A stretch of 64,000 nt of DNA from Sarcina sp034439435 (GTDB lineage Bacteria > Bacillota > Clostridia > Clostridiales > Clostridiaceae), in NCBI RefSeq assembly GCF_034439435.1, contig NZ_JAPCKJ010000001.1, positions 806,001-870,000 on the forward strand. The letters are read 5' to 3'. A program made the position numbers and the translations under genes. The notes below the pieces were generated by a model. The model made no database searches. It saw nothing but the letters and a program-made list of their open reading frames with translations, and was not told where the DNA came from. Position 1 is the stretch's first letter; every line of letters begins with the position of its first letter. Positions 25,104 through 33,416 of this stretch are shown piece after piece.

Positions 25104-25147
25104 AAAAGTTCTAGATTATTAAAAAATTTTAACAATCTAGAACTTTT
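25104..25147 (-). terminator. Terminator between the lipoprotein gene and pilB
   Basis: AAAAGTTCTAGATT (25104-25117) pairs with AATCTAGAACTTTT (25134-25147), and the minus strand continues with a T-run. It follows the lipoprotein stop immediately, so pilB needs its own promoter within about 50 nt. Confidence 0.88.
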
Positions 25148-25149
25148 AA

Positions 25150-26178
25150 CTATTCTATAATAATATACTGCCCTTTGTTACTATCTATAAGTTTAATGCT
25201 TCTATCATTTGGATCATACATATATAATGCATTTTTTTCTTTATTGTCATTAAATCCAGTAAAATATATCTTACCATCAATCACTATTAAACTTGATTTT
25301 TCAGATATATTTTTAGGAAAATCAAATACTAATCTATGAAGCTCATTATTAGTAGTGTTTATTGAATATAAGCTTCTTGTTTCATTACCTTTTGTACCAA
25401 TAAAATACACCATATCACCTATTTTATGCGATGATTCTATCTCTCCTACTTCATTAGATATAAGAGACTCTTTTTTACTATCCAAATTATATATATAGCA
25501 TTCTTTCTTTCCGTCAATACTGCTTTGAGTGTATAAAACAACTTGATTTTCTATTAAATCAATATAGTCTATAAAAGCTTTGACAATTTGCTTCTCTAAA
25601 GTGTAACTTCCATCCTTTATATTGTATAAGAATATTCCACTTTTTTTCTCATTTAAGTCTACTCCATATAGAACTAATTGGTCTTCATTTGCGAATTTAA
25701 CATTCTCCCCAGAAATAGCTAAATTCTCGTTAAAATCAAATTCCTTAAAATTTTGTAAGTCTAAAACCTTGTATCCTATTTTATCACCAGAACTATATTT
25801 ATATAAAAGCTTAGTCCCACCAGGACTCATAATCAAGTCTTCTATATTTCCATCTACTGATATTTTATGTTCTTTAACCCCATTTGTAATTATTAAGTCA
25901 GTTCCCTTACTAGTAAATTCCCTATAAATAACTAAACCTAACTCCTTGCTATAAATTTCCATATGACCTTTTATATCTAAGTCAAGTTTCTTTAGCGATT
26001 CCCCTTCTATTTTGTAATATTCAACATTATCCTCTGAAATTGTAGACACAATATTCTCAGAAAGTTCTAACTTTTTTCCCTTATGATCTTCTCCATCAGT
26101 TCCTTTATTGAAATTACATCCTACAAGGGCTATTGATAAAATAACTAATACTAAACTTAAAGCAGCAGCTTTCCTCAT
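25150..26178 (-). CDS. Lipoprotein with predicted beta-propeller repeats
   Basis: 342 aa. The N-terminus is a lipoprotein signal: a basic MRK, a hydrophobic stretch, then the lipobox LVGC with the lipidated Cys near residue 21, so it should be anchored on the outer face of the membrane. The body has repeated units such as GGTKLLYKYSSGDKIGYKVL, NEDQLVLYGVDLNEKKSGI and DGKIYFTGFNDNKEKNALYM. These resemble TolB/DUF5050-type propeller blades. No catalytic motif is seen. It lies 17 nt downstream of dapF and ends at a terminator before pilB. Function is unknown; a link to pili or envelope is a guess from position. Confidence 0.8.
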   Translation of the reverse strand: MRKAAALSLVLVILSIALVGCNFNKGTDGEDHKGKKLELSENIVSTISEDNVEYYKIEGESLKKLDLDIKGHMEIYSKELGLVIYREFTSKGTDLIITNGVKEHKISVDGNIEDLIMSPGGTKLLYKYSSGDKIGYKVLDLQNFKEFDFNENLAISGENVKFANEDQLVLYGVDLNEKKSGIFLYNIKDGSYTLEKQIVKAFIDYIDLIENQVVLYTQSSIDGKKECYIYNLDSKKESLISNEVGEIESSHKIGDMVYFIGTKGNETRSLYSINTTNNELHRLVFDFPKNISEKSSLIVIDGKIYFTGFNDNKEKNALYMYDPNDRSIKLIDSNKGQYIIIE

Positions 26179-26194
26179 TTACTTACTTCCCTCT

Positions 26195-27013
26195 CTAAAA
26201 TAAATATGTGCCATCACAAATAAATGATGCATCTCCTATCATTTTTACTCCATCATCTTCAATATTAACTTTTAATTCTCCACCTGGAACTATTACCTTT
26301 ACTTCATTATCTACTAATCCTAACTTATTAGCAGCTATAACTGAAGCACAGTTTCCTGTTCCACATGCTAATGTTGGACCAGCTCCTCTTTCCCAAGTTC
26401 TAACTTCCATAGTGTTTCTATCAATCACCTTGCAGAAGTTAACATTTGTTCCTTGAGGAAATAGTTCATACTTTTCTATACCTTTACCACATTCTATAGG
26501 ATATTTTTCCTCTTCAAAGATAATAGTATGCGGAACACCCATAAGTAAAGATGTTATTTCATACTTTTCATTTCCTACACTTATTTCTTTTTCTATTATT
26601 TCCTCATTACATAATGAAGGTATGCTTTTAGGATTAAAATCTCCAAATCCCATATTTACATTAATGGTCTTTACCTTATCATTCTCAATCTCTAAGAAAA
26701 TTCTTTTAACTCCATCACCAGTTAAAACATCTAAAACATCCTTCTTAACTATGCCTTTTTCATAAACATACTTAGCAAAACATCTTATTCCATTTCCGCA
26801 CATAGCAGCATAAGAGCCATCTGAATTTATTATTACCATCTCTATATCACAATTTTCGTTCTTCCTAACTATTAAGATTCCATCTGCACCAATTCCAAAT
26901 CTTCTATGGCACATTTTTTGAGCAATTTCTCCCTCTTTACCTAAATACTCATTGTTTAAATCTTCTATAACTATAAAATCATTTCCATTCCCATGCATTT
27001 TTGAAAACTTCAT
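26195..27013 (-). CDS. dapF: Diaminopimelate epimerase
   Basis: Converts LL- to meso-diaminopimelate for lysine (and, in many species, peptidoglycan) synthesis. Both catalytic cysteines are visible, in AAMCGNGIRCFAKYVYE and TLACGTGNCASV. The N-terminus MKFSKMHGNGNDFIVIED is classical. At 272 aa it is normal length. It is divergent from rqcH across a 91-nt intergenic region that must hold both promoters. It stands alone, with no other dap gene in the window. Confidence 0.97.
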   Translation of the reverse strand: MKFSKMHGNGNDFIVIEDLNNEYLGKEGEIAQKMCHRRFGIGADGILIVRKNENCDIEMVIINSDGSYAAMCGNGIRCFAKYVYEKGIVKKDVLDVLTGDGVKRIFLEIENDKVKTINVNMGFGDFNPKSIPSLCNEEIIEKEISVGNEKYEITSLLMGVPHTIIFEEEKYPIECGKGIEKYELFPQGTNVNFCKVIDRNTMEVRTWERGAGPTLACGTGNCASVIAANKLGLVDNEVKVIVPGGELKVNIEDDGVKMIGDASFICDGTYLF

Positions 27014-27104
27014 ATTATCACCTCAAATTACCTATTATTGATACTTTTTATTATAAGATGTATACTAACTGTAAGTTCAATCAATTTAGAAAGGAAAGAA
27101 AATC

Positions 27105-28832
27105 ATGGCTTTAGACGGTATTTATTTATATAACTTAATAAATGAACTAAAAGGTTCATTAATAAATTCTAGAATCGACAAAATAAATCAACCTGAAAAG
27201 GATGAAATAATAATAAATGTACGTGGAAAGGAAAATAAAAAACTTTTAATTTCCTCTAGTTCCAAATACCCTAGATTACATTTTACTACAATAAATAAGA
27301 ATAATCCATTACAACCGCCTGTTTTTTGCATGGTATTAAGAAAATATTTAACTGGTGGAAGAATAATAGATATACATCAACAATCTACTGATAGAATTGT
27401 TTCAATAGACATAGCAAATAAAGATGAACTGGGCTTTGATAGTGTATACACTTTAGTCATCGAAATAATGGCTAGACATAGTAATATATCTCTTGTAAGA
27501 AAAAGAGATAATAAGATTATGGAATCAATAAAGCATATAACAGCAAATAAAAACAGCTTTAGAGTTCTTTATCCTGGTGTAAGCTATGTGTTTCCTCCTG
27601 CTTCTGAAAAATTAAATCCTTTTGACTTTTCTAAAGAGGATTTAAAAAATGCATTAAGCAAAAATAACAATGAACTAGATGAGAAGATTTTTTCCAAACT
27701 ATTAACTGGTGTGGGCAAAAGTTTATCTCTTGAAATGTATTCATTATTTACAAAGCACTTTGGTGATTCTTATGTTTTTGATGATATATTTAACTTTATC
27801 TCTGAATATTTCAAAAATATATTTAATGACATACAAAATATTATATTCTATAAAAACGAAAAAATTATAGATTTCTATTTTAAAGATTTATCTACTTTAG
27901 ATAACTGTACTAAAGAACTTTATGAAAATAGTAGTGAGCTTTTGGATGCTTTCTTTGCTAACAAAGATAAACAAGACAGACTTCATGCTAAAAGTGCAGA
28001 TATACAAAGATTAGTAAACACAAACATAGATAGATGCTTAAAAAAGATTAAAGTTCTTGAAAAGACTTTAGAAGAATGTGATAAAAAAGATGATCTTAAA
28101 ATTAAAGGAGAACTTCTAACATCTTATATTTATAGTGTAAAAAAAGGTGATAAATCCGTTGATGTTTTAAATTATTATATTGACAATGAAGAATATCTAA
28201 CTATTCCTCTTGATGAAAATAAAACACCATCTGAAAATATCCAATTTTACTTCAAAAAATATAATAAGCTAAAAAAAGCTGAAGAATCTGCTTTAGAGCA
28301 ACTAGCTATAAATGAGGATGAACTTAAATACTTAAACTCAGTATCCTCAAGCATACAAGTTGCAGATAACTATGAAGATATAGATGCAGTAAAAAATGAG
28401 CTTATAGAAACTGGATATGTAAGATTCAGAAGAAATAACAATGGTAAAAAGAAAGAAAAACAATCTAAGCCTTATCACTATGTTTCTTCCGATGGAATAG
28501 ATATTTATGTAGGTAAAAACAATATTCAAAATGACTATTTAACTTTAAAGTTTGCTGATAAAAACGATACTTGGCTTCACACTAAAGATATACCTGGTTC
28601 TCACGTAATTGTTAAAAGCTCAGATGTTCCAGATAAAACTTTAGAAGAAGCTGCCAACTTAGCTGTTTTCTATAGTAAAGGAAAAGGTGGAACTAAGATT
28701 CCTGTAGACTATACATTAGTTAAAAATGTAAAGAAACCTTCTGGTTCAAAACCTGGAATGGTAATCTATTCAACTAACAAAACAGTCTATATGGATTCAC
28801 CAAGAGAAATAACTCTAGAAAAACTAAAGTAA
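27105..28832 (+). CDS. rqcH: Ribosome quality control protein RqcH (NFACT family)
   Basis: Binds obstructed 50S subunits carrying peptidyl-tRNA and adds C-terminal alanine tails that mark the chain for degradation. The family was formerly annotated as a fibronectin-binding protein (FbpA). Domain order: NFACT-N (about 1-200, starting MALDGIYLYNLINELK), helical and coiled-coil middle (about 280-430), and NFACT-R (about 450-560). NFACT-R includes the DxWxH-type motif NDTWLHTKDIPGSHVIV. At 575 aa it is full length. AAGGAAAGAAAATC precedes the ATG. It is one of only two protein genes on the plus strand. Confidence 0.96.
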   Translation: MALDGIYLYNLINELKGSLINSRIDKINQPEKDEIIINVRGKENKKLLISSSSKYPRLHFTTINKNNPLQPPVFCMVLRKYLTGGRIIDIHQQSTDRIVSIDIANKDELGFDSVYTLVIEIMARHSNISLVRKRDNKIMESIKHITANKNSFRVLYPGVSYVFPPASEKLNPFDFSKEDLKNALSKNNNELDEKIFSKLLTGVGKSLSLEMYSLFTKHFGDSYVFDDIFNFISEYFKNIFNDIQNIIFYKNEKIIDFYFKDLSTLDNCTKELYENSSELLDAFFANKDKQDRLHAKSADIQRLVNTNIDRCLKKIKVLEKTLEECDKKDDLKIKGELLTSYIYSVKKGDKSVDVLNYYIDNEEYLTIPLDENKTPSENIQFYFKKYNKLKKAEESALEQLAINEDELKYLNSVSSSIQVADNYEDIDAVKNELIETGYVRFRRNNNGKKKEKQSKPYHYVSSDGIDIYVGKNNIQNDYLTLKFADKNDTWLHTKDIPGSHVIVKSSDVPDKTLEEAANLAVFYSKGKGGTKIPVDYTLVKNVKKPSGSKPGMVIYSTNKTVYMDSPREITLEKLK

Positions 28833-28841
28833 TAACTTATT

Positions 28842-29082
28842 AAGGCCTATAGCAGAATTTAATAAAAAACTTATAAATATATTCCGAGAATTACTGGATT
28901 TCACTAAGAATTTATAGCTATTATTCCGAATATTTTACTAAAGCTCAGAACTCCCGTTGGTCAAACAACTTCGCTTCTTAACGTAAAATCTTCTCCATAA
29001 TAGCTTAAATTCTAAAGTTCATCCATATATTCTCTTCATACTATTTATAAGTTTTTTTAAACTATTTTGCTTATAGACCTTT
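28842..29082. repeat. Family B palindromic element, long copy
   Basis: The outer arms 28842-28899 and 29021-29082 are complementary over most of about 58 bp (shared core AAACTTATAAATA). The same arm sequences, joined directly, form the 55615-55735 element. The 121-nt insert at the apex (28900-29020) folds on itself: AGAATTTATAGCTATTA with TAATAGCTTAAATTCT, ATTTTAC with GTAAAAT, and a GTTG..CAAC hairpin at its centre. TAGCTATTATTCYGAA in it is shared with the family A long copy near 22128. There is no ORF. It occupies the 461-nt convergent gap between rqcH and the THUMP methyltransferase gene. Confidence 0.8.
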
Positions 29083-29151
29083 TTTGCTGTTAAGCTATAA
29101 TTAGATTATTATCTCTTACTAAAGATAAATTCAACTTTTATCTAGTATAAA

Positions 29152-29194
29152 AATCCTACAAATAAAAGCTTATTGACTTCTTCTATTTATAGGA
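29152..29194. terminator. Hairpin between the convergent rqcH and THUMP methyltransferase genes
   Basis: ATCCTACAAATA (29152-29163) pairs with TATTTATAGGAT near 29183-29194 with one bulge. A second short hairpin, ACTAAAGATAAA/TTTTATCTAGT, lies just before it (about 29118-29146). Either may stop rqcH transcription, but neither has a strong T-run. Confidence 0.45.
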
Positions 29195-29205
29195 TGTTAT
29201 TTAAA

Positions 29206-29291
29206 TTAGACTATGTTTTCAACTAATGTTGATTCTTAGATAGAACTGTAAGACCATCTTAAAATCAATATTCACCTAAGCCAGAGCCTTA
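29206..29291. repeat. Family A element, short copy
   Basis: 86 nt forming one long imperfect hairpin: ATGTTGATT..TTAGATAG pairs with CCATCTTAA..AATCAATAT around the loop AACTGTAAGA. The 27 nt at 29236-29262 are identical to 21833-21859, and both flanks align with the ends of the long copy, without its 335-nt insert. It ends 2 nt before the stop codon of the THUMP methyltransferase gene. Confidence 0.8.
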
Positions 29292-29293
29292 TA

Positions 29294-30421
29294 TTATTTT
29301 TTTAAGTTATTATCTAAGTATTGGTAGTAGTAACATAGAATTCTACCATTATAAAGTTTTCTGTTCTTAGTAGCTTTTCTACTAAATTCTTTTTGGAAGT
29401 CTGGAGAAGCTGTTAGGATATTAAAATCCCAAGTATCTAACTTTTCTTTAATTTCTCCGAAATGCTTATTAAGTTTTGAAACAACTTCTTTTTCACCTAT
29501 TCTCTCACCATATGGTGGATTTGTAATCATATATCCATACTTTTTCTTAGTTGAAAAATCAAAGAAGTTTCTTTTTTCTAATGTTATGCAGTCAGTTAAT
29601 CCTGCTTTTCTTACATTATTTTTAGCTGTACTTAATACCCAACTATCTATATCATAACCAGTTATATCTAAAGGAATTTTCTTAATAGATCTTTCTGCTC
29701 CCTCTCTAACTTGATCCCATATTTCTTTATCCATTGAAGGCCAAGTTTCAGAAACAAATTTTCTATGTAAACCTGGTGCTATATTTCTAGCTATCATAGC
29801 AGCCTCTATTAATATTGTTCCTGAACCGCAACATGGATCTATAAGAGTTTGCTCACCTCTCCATTTTGATAATAAAACCATAGCAGCTGCTAGTGTTTCT
29901 TTAAGTGGAGCTTGCCCTGAGTGCTCTCTATATCCTCTTTTATGTAATCCCTCTCCAGATGTATCTATTGTTAAAGTTACTACATCCTTTAAAAGACCAA
30001 CTTCTATCTTATAAACTGGACCATCTTCTGTGAACCAATCTTGACCATAGCTTCTACTCATACTCTTAACTACAGCCTTTTTAACTATTGATTGACAGTC
30101 TGGAACACTGAAAAGTTTTGACTTAACAGATTTACCAATAACATGCATCTTACCATCTACAGGTATATATTGGCTCCAATCAATTTCTACAGTTTTATTA
30201 AATAACTCTTCAAAGCTTTCAGCCTTAAATTCAGCCACTTTTATTAAAACTCTATCGGCAGTTCTAAGCCAAAGGTTTGAAATTGCAATATCCATTTCAT
30301 CCCCTTCAAAGTGAACTCTTCCGTTTTCTGTTTTTAGGTCTTCATAACCTAATTCTTTTAATTCTTTTGCAACTACAGCTTCTAATCCAAAAGTCGCAGT
30401 AGCTATTAAATTATAATCCAT
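29294..30421 (-). CDS. THUMP-domain class I RNA methyltransferase (RlmL-N/YpsC-like)
   Basis: Predicted SAM-dependent guanine-N2 methyltransferase acting on 23S rRNA. An N-terminal ferredoxin-like/THUMP region (about residues 1-165, TATFGLEAVVAKELKELGY) precedes a Rossmann domain with DPCCGSGTILIEAAMIARNI and the catalytic NPPYGERIG. At 375 aa it matches the Firmicute YpsC group. It is the third gene of the rluD-pyrR cluster, 11 nt after pyrR. The exact rRNA site cannot be read from sequence. Confidence 0.9.
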   Translation of the reverse strand: MDYNLIATATFGLEAVVAKELKELGYEDLKTENGRVHFEGDEMDIAISNLWLRTADRVLIKVAEFKAESFEELFNKTVEIDWSQYIPVDGKMHVIGKSVKSKLFSVPDCQSIVKKAVVKSMSRSYGQDWFTEDGPVYKIEVGLLKDVVTLTIDTSGEGLHKRGYREHSGQAPLKETLAAAMVLLSKWRGEQTLIDPCCGSGTILIEAAMIARNIAPGLHRKFVSETWPSMDKEIWDQVREGAERSIKKIPLDITGYDIDSWVLSTAKNNVRKAGLTDCITLEKRNFFDFSTKKKYGYMITNPPYGERIGEKEVVSKLNKHFGEIKEKLDTWDFNILTASPDFQKEFSRKATKNRKLYNGRILCYYYQYLDNNLKK

Positions 30422-30432
30422 AGCTTTACTCC

Positions 30433-30975
30433 TTAGTTTTCATTTTCATATATTTCAACTGAATCAACACCATCAATTTCATTTATTTGAACTCTTATTA
30501 TTTCATCCTTTGATGTAGGTATATTTTTACCAACATAATCTGCTCTTATTGGTAATTCTTTATGCCCTCTATCTACTAAAACAGCTAATTGAATGAATTC
30601 TGGTCTCCCTTGATCCATTATAGCATCAATAGCAGCTCTAACTGTTCTACAAGTATATAAAACGTCATCAACTATAATAACTTTTTTTCCTCTTATGTCA
30701 ACATCTATTTTAGGATCATTTAAGCTTGGTTTATCACTAATATTAGTTAAATCATCTCTATATAATGTTATGTCAACACTTGCAACTGGAACTTTTACCC
30801 CTTCAAATTTTTCTACAAGTTTTGCTATTCTTTCAGCTAACGGGTATCCTCTTCTTTTAATTCCAACAAGAACAATATTATCTACGCCCTTATTTTTTTC
30901 TATTATTTCATGTGAAACTCTTGTAAGTGCTCTTCTTATAGCATTTTCATCTAATAAACTTGCCTTAAGATGCAT
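30433..30975 (-). CDS. pyrR: Bifunctional pyr operon regulator/uracil phosphoribosyltransferase PyrR
   Basis: RNA-binding attenuation protein for pyrimidine genes that also has uracil phosphoribosyltransferase activity. The PRPP-binding motif VIIVDDVLYTCRTVRAAID is intact, and the N-terminus has LTRVSHEIIEKNKG and GIKRRGYPLA. The terminus NYVGK-like DYVGKNIPTSKDEII is typical. At 180 aa it is normal length. It begins 1 nt after the rluD stop. No pyr biosynthetic genes and no PyrR-type anti-antiterminator loop are seen nearby, so it probably acts in trans. Confidence 0.95.
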   Translation of the reverse strand: MHLKASLLDENAIRRALTRVSHEIIEKNKGVDNIVLVGIKRRGYPLAERIAKLVEKFEGVKVPVASVDITLYRDDLTNISDKPSLNDPKIDVDIRGKKVIIVDDVLYTCRTVRAAIDAIMDQGRPEFIQLAVLVDRGHKELPIRADYVGKNIPTSKDEIIRVQINEIDGVDSVEIYENEN

Positions 30976-30976
30976 T

Positions 30977-31897
30977 TTAGCAACCCCCTAATTTTTCTAT
31001 AATTTTTTCAAAGTACTCTGGTAATTCAGAATTAAATTCAACATATTCTCCAGTAGTAGGATGAATAAATCCTAATGTTTTAGCATGAAGAACTTGCCCT
31101 TCTTGACTTAACTTCTTTTGCTTTTTTAAACCATAAACAGTATCTCCAAGTAATGGATGACCTATAAATGCCATGTGAACTCTTATTTGATGAGTTCTTC
31201 CTGTTTCTAAGTTACATTTAACAAGTGAACATGAATTAAAAACTTCAAGAACCTCATAATGAGTTACTGCTCTTTTTCCTTCTTTAACCACAGCATACTT
31301 TAATCTATCTCTATGATGTCTTCCTAAAGGCGCATCTATTGTGCCACCTTCTTTTTTAAATCTTCCCTCAACAATAGCATAATATTCCCTTTTTATACTG
31401 TGATCTTTAAACTGCTCAGCTAACTTTTGGTGAGCATTATCATTTTTAGCAACAACTAATATTCCAGAAGTGTCTTTATCTATTCTGTGCACTATTCCTG
31501 GTCTTATAACTCCATTTATACCAGATAAATCATCACAATGATGTAATAATGCATTAACTAAAGTACCTGTATAATTACCTGGCGCTGGATGAACAACCAT
31601 TCCCTTTGGTTTATTTACTACTATTATATCTTTATCCTCATAAACTATATTTAAAGGTATATCCTCTGCTTCAACTTTTAATTCCTCTGGTTCTGGTATT
31701 TCTACCTCAACTTCATCTCCAACTGAAAGTTTATATTTTCCTTTTTCAGCTTTTCCATTAATTAAAATTTTTCCATCATCAAAAAGGCCTTGTATAAAGT
31801 TTCTTGAAACTCCATCTATCTTTGAAGCTAAAAACTTATCTGCTCTTATGCCTTTTTCTTCCTCTGTTATTTTTATCACTTCTTTATTTAAACTCAT
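30977..31897 (-). CDS. RluD-family 23S rRNA pseudouridine synthase
   Basis: 306-aa pseudouridine synthase. An N-terminal S4 domain (about residues 15-75, IRADKFLASKIDGVSRNFIQ) is followed by the catalytic domain. The active-site motif HRIDKDTSGILVVAKN contains the catalytic Asp, and GRTHQIRVHMAFIGHPLLGD is the conserved C-terminal block. Equivalent to Bacillus YlyB, next to pyrR, but the lspA gene that usually precedes it is not here; divIVA is upstream instead. Substrate positions cannot be deduced with certainty. Confidence 0.94.
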   Translation of the reverse strand: MSLNKEVIKITEEEKGIRADKFLASKIDGVSRNFIQGLFDDGKILINGKAEKGKYKLSVGDEVEVEIPEPEELKVEAEDIPLNIVYEDKDIIVVNKPKGMVVHPAPGNYTGTLVNALLHHCDDLSGINGVIRPGIVHRIDKDTSGILVVAKNDNAHQKLAEQFKDHSIKREYYAIVEGRFKKEGGTIDAPLGRHHRDRLKYAVVKEGKRAVTHYEVLEVFNSCSLVKCNLETGRTHQIRVHMAFIGHPLLGDTVYGLKKQKKLSQEGQVLHAKTLGFIHPTTGEYVEFNSELPEYFEKIIEKLGGC

Positions 31898-31991
31898 AGT
31901 TTTATTTGCTCCATTCTAAAGTAAATATTTAAAGCTATACCTTAAATATTATATAATAACATATTAAATTTCAACAATTAATTAAACAAAA

Positions 31992-32027
31992 AGAAAAATC
32001 TCACCTTAAATTAAAGTGAGATTTTCT
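31992..32027 (-). terminator. Intrinsic terminator after divIVA
   Basis: AGAAAAATCTCAC (31992-32005) pairs with GTGAGATTTTCT (32016-32027), and the minus strand continues into a T-rich tract. It lies about 6 nt past the divIVA stop and separates the yggS-sepF-ylmH-divIVA cluster from rluD. Confidence 0.88.
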
Positions 32028-32032
32028 AATAA

Positions 32033-32641
32033 CTAATCTTCAGCAAAGAAACTCTTAATTTCATTTACATCATCAAAATGTGTTTCTTCTTCATAGATGT
32101 CCTTAAGCTCAGTTTGTTCTTCTTCATTAGAATCAACTTTTATTCCTTGCTCTTCTTCATCTTCTGGTTTAGTTATATTAAAATTCTTTACGAAATCTTT
32201 CTCTAAATCATCAAAAGTATCTATTTGGAAGTTCATAAAACTTCTAAACTTAGCTCTGAATTTTGTAAACTCTTGCTTAACTCTATCATACTCATCATTG
32301 ATTTGTATAACATCGTTATGAGCTTTATCTAGTATTCTTTGAGCTGTATCATTAGCACTCTTGATTATTACATCAGCTTCTTTTTGAGCATTAGCTTTTG
32401 CTTGCTCCGCTGTGTTTTGAGCTAATAATAAAGTATTTTGAATTGTATTCTCAATTTTACTATAATGCTCTATTTTATCATTAGAATTTTCAAGCTTCTC
32501 TTTTAATGAAGTGTTTTCTTTAAAAAGAGTCTCGTATTCTTCGACTATTTCGTCTAAGAATTCATCTACTTCCTCTGGACAATAACCTCTTAAAACCCTT
32601 TTGAACTCCTTGTTGTTAATATCCATTGGGGTCAATTTCAT
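32033..32641 (-). CDS. divIVA: DivIVA-domain cell division/polarity protein
   Basis: 202-aa membrane-curvature-sensing coiled-coil protein. The N-terminal lipid-binding domain reads KLTPMDINNKEFKRVLRGYC then PEEVDEFLDEI. Coiled coil covers about residues 30-150, rich in Q, N and A (NTAEQAKANAQKEADVIIKS). An acidic tail (EDEEEQGIKVDSNEEEQTE) follows. In Gram-positives DivIVA guides division-site selection and, in sporulation, chromosome anchoring to the pole. It lies at the end of the yggS-sepF-ylmH cluster, the conserved Firmicute order after ftsZ, although ftsZ itself is absent here. Confidence 0.93.
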   Translation of the reverse strand: MKLTPMDINNKEFKRVLRGYCPEEVDEFLDEIVEEYETLFKENTSLKEKLENSNDKIEHYSKIENTIQNTLLLAQNTAEQAKANAQKEADVIIKSANDTAQRILDKAHNDVIQINDEYDRVKQEFTKFRAKFRSFMNFQIDTFDDLEKDFVKNFNITKPEDEEEQGIKVDSNEEEQTELKDIYEEETHFDDVNEIKSFFAED

Positions 32642-32653
32642 ATAATCACACTC

Positions 32654-33415
32654 CTATGTATACTTAAATACTGTCAATTTTAATCTACCACTCTTCGTTG
32701 TCCCAAAAATATTACTTATCTTAAATTTTCCAAGGCCTCTTATTGTAAGCCTAGAATTTTCGGAAACTTCTTTGCTCTTATCTTTTGTTACTCTATAGTC
32801 TAGAAGAACACTTCCTGAACTTATTGCATCTAAAGCCTTACTTCTTGATATGTTCCCCAAGGCTGCAACTATACAATCTAACCTTTTAGAGGTTACTATT
32901 ACACTTTTTTCTTCATAGCTAGGTTTAGGTATCTCTTCTAAATCATAAATGATTTCACATTTACAACTTAGATTTCTTATTTTGTTTAAATTATTAACTA
33001 AAAAATCAATTATACTGTGATGAACAGCAACATAGCAGCCATCTTCTTTTAGAATTAAGTCACCTATTTTGTTTCTATTTATACCTAAAGCCATAATAGA
33101 TCCTAAATAGTCCTTGTGCTCTAATTTTGAAAACTTAGTATTGCATTGAATCTTTAAAAGACTTATTGGAAACTGGTCATACTCCTCTTTATTGAAGGCG
33201 ATAACCCGTCTTTCTCCATCCTCAAAAAATCCAAAACTCTCAATATTTACATCAAAGAAATTAATTTCTTGAAGAGTGCTCCATACATCTGGAGTATAAA
33301 ACTCATCAGTAAACACTGAAATATTTTTTGTCCTAGCTAAATTAAATCTTTCGAAAAGTTTTAATGCTTCAAACTCTTCTAAATTTAATAAATTTATAAA
33401 TTCTTTTTTATTCAT
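32654..33415 (-). CDS. ylmH: YlmH-type S4-domain RNA-binding protein
   Basis: 253 aa with an N-terminal YlmH-specific region and a C-terminal S4 RNA-binding domain (about residues 180-240: RLDCIVAALGNISRSKALDA, then VLLDYRVTKDKSKEVSENSR). Homologues bind the 50S subunit and have been implicated in ribosome-associated quality control in Bacillus, where YlmH can partly serve alongside RqcH. An rqcH gene is about 5 kb away in this window. It starts 1 nt after the sepF stop. Confidence 0.92.
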   Translation of the reverse strand: MNKKEFINLLNLEEFEALKLFERFNLARTKNISVFTDEFYTPDVWSTLQEINFFDVNIESFGFFEDGERRVIAFNKEEYDQFPISLLKIQCNTKFSKLEHKDYLGSIMALGINRNKIGDLILKEDGCYVAVHHSIIDFLVNNLNKIRNLSCKCEIIYDLEEIPKPSYEEKSVIVTSKRLDCIVAALGNISRSKALDAISSGSVLLDYRVTKDKSKEVSENSRLTIRGLGKFKISNIFGTTKSGRLKLTVFKYT

Positions 33416-33416
33416 A

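Noticed and set aside
28842..29082. Insertion sequence remnant with transposase
   Set aside because: No frame of useful length or transposase motif exists in either long copy, so any mobility would have to be supplied in trans.
30433..30975. PyrR attenuator or other riboswitch near pyrR
   Set aside because: The gene starts 1 nt after rluD, leaving no leader, and no T-box or riboswitch core was recognised anywhere in the window.
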